From positions 124,001 through 188,000 of the forward strand of contig JAAKEZ010000001.1 of the NCBI GenBank assembly GCA_018475625.1: DNA of 64,000 nucleotides, read 5' to 3'. The stretch is from Candidatus Bathyarchaeota archaeon A05DMB-2 (GTDB lineage Archaea; Thermoproteota; Bathyarchaeia; Bathyarchaeales; Bathycorpusculaceae). Position 1 is the first letter of the stretch, and each line of letters begins with the position of its first letter. Position numbers and translations under genes: made by a program. The notes beneath the pieces were generated by a model. That model was not told the origin of the DNA and searched no databases. It worked only from the letters and a program-made list of their open reading frames with translations. Below are positions 38,851 through 47,031 of this stretch, one piece after another.

Positions 38851-39732
38851 CTAACCAAATAAGCCCGTGCTTAGGTACTTGAAGCCGTGGTCCCCGAAAA
38901 CGGTAACAATCAACCCCTCACTCAGCACTTTCGCTTTCTGAATAGCAACCCACATCGCAGAGCCCGAGGAAACACCTACGAAAAGTCCCTCTTTCAGCAG
39001 AAGCTCCCGTGCCGTCCTGTAAGCGTCCTCGTCCTCAACTGTCAGAACCTCATCTAGCTCGTCGCCCCTGCATATTTCGGGACAGAATTCCCCGAGGTTA
39101 AGCAATCCCTCTTGTCGGCTGTCGGGTCGAGCGGGATGCACCGCTATTATCTTAACGTCAGGTTTAAGCTGCCTCAGCCTCCTAGAGACGCCCATCACGG
39201 TTCCTGAAGTGCCGACACCAGCCACCACATGCGTCACCTTCCCCTCGGTCTGCTGCCAAATTTCTTCAGCTGTGGTTTCAAAATGAGCCCGCCAATTCAT
39301 CTCGTTTGCGAACTGATCCGTCAAAAAGTACCGTGGGTCCTTCGCCATCTCCCGCGCCTTCTTGATTGCCTCTGCCTCCGTGGCGGCGCAAACCAGTTCC
39401 GCTCCCAGAGCCTTGAGGATTTTTCTCCGCTCCTCAGAGGCACAGTTGGGCATCACGATTGTGCACTTGTAGCCTTTGAGAGCTGCAACCCATGCAATGC
39501 TTATTCCCGTGTTTCCCGAGGTCGCCTCCAAAATCACTTTATCTCGGGCCAGTTTGCCTTCTGCCTCGGCGGCTTCGATCATTCGCAGGGCGATTCTGTC
39601 CTTGAGGGAACCCATCGGGTTAAACCCCTCCAGTTTGGCGTAAATCTCCACGCGGGGGTTCGGGTTCATCTTGTTTATCCGGACTATGGGCGTCTGCCCT
39701 ATCAACTTGAAAACGTGATTAACCTTCTTCAT
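38851..39732 (-). CDS. Cysteine synthase (PLP-dependent)
   Basis: 293 residues. IGQTPIVRINKMN, the PLP lysine in GSLKDRIALRM, TSGNTGISIAW (substrate loop) and GVGTSGTVMGVSRRL (phosphate loop) identify the beta-family fold type II; GLFVGVSSGSAMW carries the PLP-nitrogen serine. It makes cysteine from O-acetylserine or O-phosphoserine plus sulfide. Without the specific residues aligned, CysK, CysM and archaeal O-phosphoserine types cannot be separated. Transcribed alone. Confidence 0.88.
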   Translation of the reverse strand: MKKVNHVFKLIGQTPIVRINKMNPNPRVEIYAKLEGFNPMGSLKDRIALRMIEAAEAEGKLARDKVILEATSGNTGISIAWVAALKGYKCTIVMPNCASEERRKILKALGAELVCAATEAEAIKKAREMAKDPRYFLTDQFANEMNWRAHFETTAEEIWQQTEGKVTHVVAGVGTSGTVMGVSRRLRQLKPDVKIIAVHPARPDSRQEGLLNLGEFCPEICRGDELDEVLTVEDEDAYRTARELLLKEGLFVGVSSGSAMWVAIQKAKVLSEGLIVTVFGDHGFKYLSTGLFG

Positions 39733-39827
39733 TCCCAGTCTTCACAACCGAGAATCATGCAACTAAGCAATTTAAAGCCTATTCCGCTCCAAGCCAGCTC
39801 TGTCAACCAAAAACCAGAAGAGCCCAT

Positions 39828-40085
39828 TCAGTACTTCTTCCCCAGGCTGATTTTCCTCTTTATGTCCTCGATGTCCGCCTTTTTGCCGGCTAGAATCTTA
39901 AGCCACAAATCAAACTCGTTCCCAGAAATCTCCTTCAAAATGACCCCGTTCCGGTCCCCTGCAAAATAACGTGGCGGTGACGCGGGCGACTCGAACAGTT
40001 TCACGTAGAATACGCGGTTTTCAATAGTCAGCCGGGAGGAACACCCTTTCTTTTCGCCTTCAACGTAATCCACATCGTAAACCAT
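39828..40085 (-). CDS. Hypothetical protein
   Basis: 85 residues from ATG 40085; the open frame to 40124 is a possible longer start. A beta-rich part (MVYDVDYVEGEKKG, ENRVFYVKLFES) precedes a helical tail with FDLWLKILAGKKADIEDIKRKISLG. I recognise no family. It follows no obvious operon partner and is divergent from pyruvate kinase. Confidence 0.45.
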   Translation of the reverse strand: MVYDVDYVEGEKKGCSSRLTIENRVFYVKLFESPASPPRYFAGDRNGVILKEISGNEFDLWLKILAGKKADIEDIKRKISLGKKY

Positions 40086-40240
40086 CAGCCATACTTCCGC
40101 CAGTGACTCTGCCTCACAAACCACTTAAAGCTTGTTGTAAAAATGCCTAACCGCCAACAACTTCAAAGCATTGAGAAAAATCGTCCGCTATCCTTAACTC
40201 TCGGAAAAACGCCATATAATAAACGCTAGAGGCGTTTCTG

Positions 40241-41620
40241 TTGAAGAAAACCAAAATTGTATGCACCATAGGACCTGTCACCTCTTCAAAACAGATGATC
40301 CAAAAAATGTATCAGGCTGGAATGAACGGCGCAAGAATAAACACGGCTTATGGAGACTTAGACACGTACAAATCCATTATAGAAGCGGTGCGGGAAAACA
40401 CAGACATTCCCGTAATAGTTGACATCAAAGGACCAGAAATCAGGATAAAAGCCTCCCAAGACAAAACCATAGCCAAAGGAGACATTTTGGAAGTAAGCTT
40501 CAACGGCGGAGACGTCAGTTTTAACCACGATTTCTATGACAAAATGAACGTTGACGACATCGTGTACATCGACAACGGCAAAATCAGAACCAAAGTTGTA
40601 GAAAAAAACAATCGAACCCTGCGCTTGCTAAGCAGGGACAGCGGCACCATAGAAGATGGAAAAGGCGTCAACATCCCTAACAAGCACCTCTCGGTTCCAA
40701 CATTCTCAGAGAAGGATTTGGAAATCATAGAATTATCAAAAAAGCTCGATGTTGAATACATAGCGCTTTCATTCGCCAGAGACGCTGAAGACGTGGAGAA
40801 CCTGAGGGCGCGAACAGAAAGTTATGAAGTCGGAATAATCGCCAAAATCGAGAATTTTGAGGGCGTAGAAAACTTTGAAGAAATCTTGAACGCCGCCGAC
40901 GGCATCATGGTAGCCAGAGGCGACCTAGGAGTGGAGATAAAACCTGAGAAAGTTCCGCTAATACAGAAATCCATAATAAAAAAATGCAATCAGCAAGGCA
41001 AACCCGTTATCACGGCAACCGAGATGCTTGAGTCCATGGTTCACCAGTCCTCGCCCACCAGAGCCGAGGTGAGCGACGTGGCGAACGCCATACTTGATGG
41101 GTCAGATGCGGTGATGCTTTCAGGTGAGACGGCTGTAGGTCAATATCCAGTAGAGGCTGTGCAGATGATGTCACGAATAGCCAAAGAAACGGAAAACTCG
41201 GCGAAGAGCCACGTTGAAGACGTTGGATACATCAACATCTCAGATACGATAAGCAAGGCAATTCAGAGAATTTGCCAGAGCATGCCCATCGACAAAGTAG
41301 TTACGGTGACGCGGTCTGGTTACACCGCGCAAGTCATAGCGCGTTTCAGAATCGCCCAACCTATAATCGCCGTTACTGCAACTGAGAAAGTGAGAAAGCA
41401 GCTTGAACTCGTGTTCGGTGTGTATCCAGTACAGATAAATTATCATGAGGCGAAAGACCGCATAGCCTTCGTGGCGGACAGGCTGCACGAGATGAAACTC
41501 GTGGACAATGAAGATGTGGTCCTGTTTACTGCAGGCGTTAGAACCCAGATGCCTCACGCCAGCAATTCAATCGAGATTCACAAAATCAAAGAGTTGAGAA
41601 AATTCACATCTGCAGTGTGA
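40241..41620 (+). CDS. pyk: Pyruvate kinase
   Basis: 459 residues starting at TTG 40241 with GAGGCG upstream. TKIVCTIGP begins the barrel, VDIKGPEIRI contains the PEP/nucleotide segment, AKIENFEGVENF the catalytic lysine region, GIMVARGDLGVEI the metal-binding Asp, and ATEMLESMVHQSSPTRAEVSDVANAILDGSDAVMLSGETA the signature. The N-terminal loop reads GMNGARINTAYGD, whereas most pyruvate kinases have xRLNFSHG there. The C-terminal domain is complete. It transfers phosphate from PEP to ADP. Confidence 0.92.
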   Translation: MKKTKIVCTIGPVTSSKQMIQKMYQAGMNGARINTAYGDLDTYKSIIEAVRENTDIPVIVDIKGPEIRIKASQDKTIAKGDILEVSFNGGDVSFNHDFYDKMNVDDIVYIDNGKIRTKVVEKNNRTLRLLSRDSGTIEDGKGVNIPNKHLSVPTFSEKDLEIIELSKKLDVEYIALSFARDAEDVENLRARTESYEVGIIAKIENFEGVENFEEILNAADGIMVARGDLGVEIKPEKVPLIQKSIIKKCNQQGKPVITATEMLESMVHQSSPTRAEVSDVANAILDGSDAVMLSGETAVGQYPVEAVQMMSRIAKETENSAKSHVEDVGYINISDTISKAIQRICQSMPIDKVVTVTRSGYTAQVIARFRIAQPIIAVTATEKVRKQLELVFGVYPVQINYHEAKDRIAFVADRLHEMKLVDNEDVVLFTAGVRTQMPHASNSIEIHKIKELRKFTSAV

Positions 41621-41683
41621 GGGCTTGTGCGGTGTTTCTACGTTTGTATATACGAAAAGTTGAACAGGCTGAGAAATGGCGGG

Positions 41684-43117
41684 TCACGCTAAGCTTTGGA
41701 GAAAGCCTCTTGTCACTTCTTTCGCTGATTGGATAAGCGGATGTTTTATCTCGAACCCTTGCCGGAGGTTTCGGAGCCTGGCGATTCTGAAGTATATGGG
41801 TGGGTGCGGGTCCATGCTTAACCATTCTTGGACACGGAAAGAAGGTATGCGCTCGTAGAGCAGCCGCTGGAACCCAATTTTTTCCAGCGCGCCGGCAAGC
41901 ACGTTCGGTTTGCCTATGACCATGGCGGAGATTAAGTCAGCTCGGGCTTCGAAGAACTTGGCGATGAAGTACGTTAGTGTCGTCAGTCCCCACAGGTAGA
42001 TGAGCAGCAGAAAGAACGAGCCTGTTGGGAACAGTCCGAAAATCACGTAGAACCAGAAAAGATACTGCACCGCCGACAAACCGTACAGCCAAAGCGGGTC
42101 GCGACCACGCAGATGACCGAACTCGTGTCCCAAAACGCTGACGATCTCTTCATCGTTAAGTTGCAGGAAGATTCCCGTCGTTATCAGAACTACGCCTCGG
42201 CTGGGGCTTGGACCAGACGCTGCAGCGTTAGGCAGCAACGTGTTAGACACGACGATTTCTGGGACCTTGTAGCCGAACCTGTCAGCAGTTCTCTTCACCA
42301 CATCGTAAACGTTAACTTTCCTCGCAATCAGATTTTCCCGTTTGCAGTCAATCCCGAACCTCGCGAATATTTCATGCGCTTTGTCGCAATCCAATTCGCC
42401 GTGCTCGGCTATAGTCTCCTCGTAAATTGCCTTCTTAAGCCTAACCAAGTCTTCCTTAGGAATTTTCTTAACAGGATTATCGTCCCCTGGAGATAAAGGG
42501 TACTGCAGAATATGGATGAAAGGGTTCTTCTCGGTGATGTGCCAATCTGCAGACCGCGCAATTATCTTGTTAGAGTAGAAGACGAAGACGAACTGGATAG
42601 CAAGCAGAATAACCGCGACCAACGGTCCTACGAGAAAGAACAGAACCAGACCCAACCCCATGAAGAGCGCTATAAACAAAATCTGCGTTTCCAAAAAAAT
42701 GCGGCGAAGAGACTTGTTTTCCTTACTCGAAACACTTTCAGGCACCACCGACTCGCCCTCCCGCCAAGCAAAGAACAAACTGTTCTTGCGCACTTGCTGC
42801 TCAAACAAGTCCACTGCAACCGCAACATCCTCCTTAGCCTCCAAAATCTCCTCTTCAGAAACTCCCTCGACAAGAGGCTCAATTTCCACGGTGATGAATT
42901 CAACGCCAGATACGCTAACCATTAACTTTCTGCTTCCAGAAGAATCTAGGACAGAATAGCGCAGAGAATAAGCTCCCAGCGACACTGACCGCGAAATATC
43001 AGCGAACCGCAGTTTCTGAGGAACCAGAAAACTCCTGTAAACAAACTCGTACAGGTTGCCTATGTAACTCCGCGGCACTTCGGGAACAATACTGTAAGAA
43101 CGAGATTGTAAAGACAT
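41684..43117 (-). CDS. M48-family membrane zinc metalloprotease (HtpX-like)
   Basis: 477 residues from ATG 43117 (the frame is open to 43162). The N-terminal part is a soluble beta domain of unknown type, followed by two membrane helices (LFIALFMGLGLVLFFLVGPLVAVILLAIQFVFVF). The catalytic HEFGH is at about residue 328, and EARADLISAM gives the third zinc ligand. Two more helices lie between. Such proteases act in membrane protein quality control. The N-terminal extension is longer than in HtpX. Confidence 0.85.
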   Translation of the reverse strand: MSLQSRSYSIVPEVPRSYIGNLYEFVYRSFLVPQKLRFADISRSVSLGAYSLRYSVLDSSGSRKLMVSVSGVEFITVEIEPLVEGVSEEEILEAKEDVAVAVDLFEQQVRKNSLFFAWREGESVVPESVSSKENKSLRRIFLETQILFIALFMGLGLVLFFLVGPLVAVILLAIQFVFVFYSNKIIARSADWHITEKNPFIHILQYPLSPGDDNPVKKIPKEDLVRLKKAIYEETIAEHGELDCDKAHEIFARFGIDCKRENLIARKVNVYDVVKRTADRFGYKVPEIVVSNTLLPNAAASGPSPSRGVVLITTGIFLQLNDEEIVSVLGHEFGHLRGRDPLWLYGLSAVQYLFWFYVIFGLFPTGSFFLLLIYLWGLTTLTYFIAKFFEARADLISAMVIGKPNVLAGALEKIGFQRLLYERIPSFRVQEWLSMDPHPPIYFRIARLRNLRQGFEIKHPLIQSAKEVTRGFLQSLA

Positions 43118-43404
43118 AATTCTCATCATACTAATGCAGTTGGGACGTTCTTCCATGAGCACCTAAGCACACTGCTATCTCGCGTGCAGATAAAGGACAT
43201 TACAGAGAACAAATAAATCCTTGTGACTGCACCTCAACAGTCACAATACCTTAAGACACGCTCAAGACTAAACGGATACACTGACCAGAACAAAACTCAA
43301 CGAGGAACATAAATTGTCTGAGTCCGCTTTCACAAAGCTGAAACTTATCCGAAGATACAAGTTCAAAGCGGAATTTGACGCAGAAGGCATGCCAGATCCT
43401 ATAG

Positions 43405-43558
43405 TCAACGAACTGTTCCATCTTGTGAGTTATCATCAATAATTATTATTTCATGAGGGAAACATAGAAGCACACCTCTTATGGCGGAGACTATATGCTG
43501 GATGTTTTTCTCGTCCGTTCCAAGTTGTCGTCACTACCGACACGCCATTTAAGACCAT
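43405..43558 (-). pseudogene. 5' fragment of a GT2 glycosyltransferase
   Basis: From ATG 43558 the frame reads GVSVVTTTWNGRE, then after a one-base shift EKNIQHIVSAIRGVLLCFPHEIIIIDDNSQDGTVR and a stop. This matches the start of the intact GT2 gene at 43934-44581 (VSVVTTTWNERENIKKLIPAIRNVL ... HEIIVVDDSSQDGT). The rest of the enzyme is missing. The matching DNA is also visible (TATGGCGGAG, CGTTCCAAGT). Confidence 0.85.
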
Positions 43559-43705
43559 GATGTTTAACCTAAGGAATATTAGGGAAAGGCAGCTGTTTCT
43601 CATTGTGTTAGACGTTGCTAAAAATGGTTGGCATAAGAATTATTAGGATCATATTTTGACTAACTTTTAAAGACTGGCGCTTATAAGTTACAAGGAGAGG
43701 GGCAA

Positions 43706-43815
43706 GTAGATCAAATCAGGCAGGATTTCTCTCGGAAAAGTTTCGTTGTTCATGGTTAATGCTGGTATTATTAATGATGGTATTATTAATGATTTTTAAA
43801 TTTTATTATTGTTAA
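43706..43815 (-). pseudogene. 5' fragment and promoter of an AAA ATPase gene
   Basis: From ATG 43753 the frame encodes MNNETFPREILPDL, nearly identical to the start of the intact ATPase at 46043 (MNNETFPRDILTDL), then the sequence diverges. Upstream, AATTTAAAAAT and the adjacent TAATAAT-rich stretch are shared with the intact gene's promoter (46044-46085). It marks a second, lost copy of the ATPase. Confidence 0.85.
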
Positions 43816-43933
43816 AAATAACTGAATTTTTGGAATAACTTGGTAGCTCATGATACAGGAGGTGTCCTCAAGTTCAGAGCTTCTGCATAATCTTGCGCTT
43901 TCATTTACGCACTTTATTGTAAGATATAGAGAT

Positions 43934-44581
43934 TCAAAGAAAATAAAGCATTAAGGATTTTATTAACGCCCAGAATATTCGCGAGTTGGCCTTTATTGTG
44001 CCGCCGATTCGCGGGCGTTTTCTTCTGGGCGGAGGATCATACGTTATCTCGCCTATTCGCAGTCCCTTTTTCTTGGCTATTACTAAGAATTCGGCGCCGA
44101 ACGTTTCCCCACCTCTTAGATCAAGTTTTGAAACGGTCTCTTTTCTGTAGGCTCTAAAGTTGGACAGGGTGTCGGTTACGCCGACGAGTTTGCCCAGAGT
44201 TTTGGAGGCTACAATTTCGGAGATTCTTGGTAACGCGGTGCGGGAGGCGACGACTACGTCGAAAACTGCGGCTTGCTGAAGCAACAGAGGTATGTGTTGG
44301 GGATCGTTTTCCAAGTCTGCGTCTATCGTGATTATCACTGGAAACTTGGCTAACCGCATTCCGTACAGGAGCCCTTTTGTTTGGCCTTCTCTTGTTTTTG
44401 TTACGGCTACGTCTGCAAGGCGCTTAGCAGCCTGGATGGTTCCATCTTGGGAACTGTCATCGACCACTATTATCTCGTGTGCAACTTGCTGGAGCACGTT
44501 TCTTATGGCGGGGATTAGTTTTTTGATGTTTTCCCGCTCGTTCCAAGTAGTCGTTACCACTGACACACAGTCTATTATCAT
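43934..44581 (-). CDS. GT2 glycosyltransferase, dolichol-phosphate mannose synthase-like
   Basis: 215 residues with a GT-A fold: VSVVTTTWNERENIKKLIPAI and IIVVDDSSQDGT (UDP/GDP-sugar binding DDxSxD), then TIDADLENDPQHIP with the DxD-like DAD, and a C-terminal hydrophobic segment (WALIKSLMLYFL). The family transfers a sugar from GDP- or UDP-sugar to a polyprenyl phosphate for surface glycans. The chain is shorter than full-length DPM synthases. It is followed by a decayed duplicate of itself. Confidence 0.85.
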   Translation of the reverse strand: MIIDCVSVVTTTWNERENIKKLIPAIRNVLQQVAHEIIVVDDSSQDGTIQAAKRLADVAVTKTREGQTKGLLYGMRLAKFPVIITIDADLENDPQHIPLLLQQAAVFDVVVASRTALPRISEIVASKTLGKLVGVTDTLSNFRAYRKETVSKLDLRGGETFGAEFLVIAKKKGLRIGEITYDPPPRRKRPRIGGTIKANSRIFWALIKSLMLYFL

Positions 44582-44762
44582 GAATTCATCCCAAACCCGG
44601 GTTGCTCTTTTGCTACTGTTAAATATTGTTGCGATTTTGATGTTGAAACTATCAGATCTTTGCTACTTTCATAATTGTGAGGAGCGTTACGGAGTGGCAG
44701 TGCATTATTTGTTATGTAAGTCCAGAATTGAGGATAACTAATGATTTTTAACGTGCGCTATG

Positions 44763-46043
44763 TTAGATATAATGGGCGGGGGCGAACAGTACGGTTGTGT
44801 TTTCGATTTTCTCTTGGCACCAAAAGTTTTTTGTTACTATTAATGCTTTTTTAGGTTGATAGGTTTTTAGAAAGCTCCGAAGGCTTCTTGAAATTTTGGG
44901 TTTTTGGAATTGTTGGTATTTAGCTTCTATAGGTATTAGCTCGTCGTTCAGTCGAAGGATAAAGTCGACTTCAGCTTTGGCGGTTGTTCTCCAATAGTTG
45001 ATGGTTTGCCCTGGGAAACTGTTTCTTAGACATAGGAACGTGTGATTTTCTATTATTGCTCCCGCGTCGGTTCTTTTTTCTATTGGATTAAAGTTGCTAA
45101 TTATGTAATTTCTAAGTCCCATGTCAAAAAAGTATACTTTGGGGTTTTTCTTCAATTCTGTAACCGGGTTTCTGTGAAAGGGTTGAATGAGTTTTATTAT
45201 GTAAGTTTCTGCGAGTGTTGCAATTGTTTGCTTTGTTTCCTTGTAGTAACTCTGACAGGTGACGCTGACTTCGTTGTAGTTTAATAGCTTTCCAGTAAAA
45301 GCTGCTAAGGTTCTGGTTATGCAGCGATATTTTGTTGGGTCGCTGATTTTTAAGAATTGGATGATGTCTTTGGAGATGTATGTGTCATAGATGTTTTTTA
45401 ATATCATTTTTTTGGTTTCTGGGTCTGCCGCTTTTATTAACGCAGGGTATCCGCCGAAAATTAAGTATTCATTGAGCAGTGGGGCGAACTCTTTTTGGAA
45501 GGGGTCTTTTTCAATTGGCAGGATTGTACCGTTTATAATGAATTCTTTGATTTGGTTGTTTTTTTCACTGTAGATGTTTGCGAGCCTGGGATTTTTCGCA
45601 ATTAGGAATTCGTGAAAGTTAAATTGGAGAAGTTCAAAAAAGAAAACTCTGCCGACTAAAAATTTGGCCATAGCATCGCTTAGTTCTAAAGATGAGCTAC
45701 CGGTAACTATGAATTTAGCGTTTTCAAATGTGTCGTATAGCAGTTTCAGGGTTTTTCCTGCATTTTTCACGTACTGGTATTCGTCCATTAGAAAATAATA
45801 TTTGCCAGAAGCTATCATGAAACTTTTGATGTATTGTTTGGGATTGGTTTCGAAGGCTTCTATGATGTCGGGGTCCTCGAAGTTTAGGAAAACCACATTT
45901 TTTCCATGGAGTTTTTCTTGGAGAATTTTTAGGATTGTCGTTTTTCCTGATTGCCGCGGTCCTTTGATGGCGTAGGCTTCTTTGCGGTCTAGCCATTTTG
46001 TTAAGTCGGTTAGTATGTCTCTTGGAAAAGTTTCGTTGTTCAT
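44763..46043 (-). CDS. AAA ATPase with DUF4143-type C-terminal domain
   Basis: 426 residues from ATG 46043; the frame runs to 46067, but the shorter start is supported by a decayed copy of the same gene start at 43753. Walker A is KGPRQSGKTTILK, Walker B YYFLMDEYQYV. GSSSLELSDAMAKFLVGRVFFFELLQFNFHEF follows, and the C-terminal part (NYWRTTAKAEVDFILRLNDELIPIEAKYQ) is the DUF4143 nuclease-like fold with an E-V-D...E-A-K set. These ATPases are mobile-genome components of unknown job, common in archaea. The promoter has AATTTAAAAAT. Confidence 0.88.
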   Translation of the reverse strand: MNNETFPRDILTDLTKWLDRKEAYAIKGPRQSGKTTILKILQEKLHGKNVVFLNFEDPDIIEAFETNPKQYIKSFMIASGKYYFLMDEYQYVKNAGKTLKLLYDTFENAKFIVTGSSSLELSDAMAKFLVGRVFFFELLQFNFHEFLIAKNPRLANIYSEKNNQIKEFIINGTILPIEKDPFQKEFAPLLNEYLIFGGYPALIKAADPETKKMILKNIYDTYISKDIIQFLKISDPTKYRCITRTLAAFTGKLLNYNEVSVTCQSYYKETKQTIATLAETYIIKLIQPFHRNPVTELKKNPKVYFFDMGLRNYIISNFNPIEKRTDAGAIIENHTFLCLRNSFPGQTINYWRTTAKAEVDFILRLNDELIPIEAKYQQFQKPKISRSLRSFLKTYQPKKALIVTKNFWCQEKIENTTVLFAPAHYI

Positions 46044-46167
46044 ATTTAACATTATTATTATTAACAATTTTTAAATTTTACTAATGTAAAAATTAAAAAA
46101 AGCTCATACACAGTCGCATAGCAAAGGGTAGGGCGCGACCTCTGCCATTCCTTTATGCTCATCGGCG

Positions 46168-47031
46168 TTATAATTCTTTAACATGCCCTATTGTCATCGC
46201 GCATGCCTTGAGCCAAAGAAGGAAAGCGCATCCGATAACCACGCTTGGCTTTTGCTTTTCCTTTAGCACCTGAACGAAAGTTAGCATTGCATGACGTAGC
46301 ATGGAAGGAAATATCTTTTTGTTGGTTTTTCGCATGAAAGCTGGTACGGTTTCGCCGTATCGGAGATTCTTTAGTACCCATTGTGTAGGCGAAACCGATT
46401 CAAGATGGTATAAGATAGACGTGCAATAGCCTTCTTTGACGTTTAAGCGCTTCAACCGTTCATAAAGGTCGTAATCTTCACCCCACAACAGCGACGTGTC
46501 AAACATGCCAACCTCTTCCAAAAGTTTTCTGACGAAAAAACGCGGCTCGCCATGCATCAAATCCTTCCATGCTCCATATAAATACTCAACCTCTTCATAC
46601 TTGTTCTTCCAAACCGCAGAGCAAATGCTCCAAAAATCTTCTCCCACAAAAACTTCAGGGATTCTAACCATTCCGACCTTATCCTTTACGCACTTGACGA
46701 CGCATTCTTCAACAACCAAAGGCGTCAATACTTGGTCGGAGTCTAGAAAAAGCGTGTATTCACCAGTCGAAGCACTTATTCCAAGGTTCCGAGCTTCAGC
46801 TGGACTGCATCTCCGCTGTAATATGCGCGCACCAAGGTTTTTTGCTATTTGAACCGTTTCATCACTGCTGAAAGCATCAACAACTATTATTTCGAAAGGC
46901 TTTAAAGTCTGATTCTTAATGCTTTGCAGGCACCGCGACAGAGTTCGGGCTGAGTTGCGGGTTGGAACGACCACCGACACTTTTTGGTTTGGTGCTTCCA
47001 AAGGCGAATGTTCATCTCCAGACGCTTTCAA
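46168..47031 (-). CDS. GT2-family glycosyltransferase
   Basis: 287 residues: VSVVVPTRNSARTLSRCLQSI, IIVVDAFSSDETV, and LFLDSDQVLTP (DxD) give the GT-A core; LLWGEDYDLYERL has the ED motif of the acceptor side. A hydrophobic segment near the end (VVIGCAFLLWLKACAM) may tether it to the membrane. The TTG start overlaps the stop of the large GT-C-type gene as TTGA. It likely adds one sugar of the surface glycan; donor unknown. Confidence 0.85.
   Translation of the reverse strand: MKASGDEHSPLEAPNQKVSVVVPTRNSARTLSRCLQSIKNQTLKPFEIIVVDAFSSDETVQIAKNLGARILQRRCSPAEARNLGISASTGEYTLFLDSDQVLTPLVVEECVVKCVKDKVGMVRIPEVFVGEDFWSICSAVWKNKYEEVEYLYGAWKDLMHGEPRFFVRKLLEEVGMFDTSLLWGEDYDLYERLKRLNVKEGYCTSILYHLESVSPTQWVLKNLRYGETVPAFMRKTNKKIFPSMLRHAMLTFVQVLKEKQKPSVVIGCAFLLWLKACAMTIGHVKEL

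Larger units (their letters stand above)
43118..43933. other. Gene-poor region holding decayed duplicates
   Basis: About 800 bp with no intact gene. The two recognisable fragments are a GT2 5' end (43405-43558) and an ATPase 5' end with promoter (43706-43815). Other DNA, including A/T-rich 43770-43860, shows nothing else. Confidence 0.6.

Noticed and set aside
43760-43800. TATTATTAATGATGGTATTATTAATG as a microsatellite
   Set aside because: It matches the promoter block of the intact ATPase gene and is better explained as the upstream part of a decayed copy.
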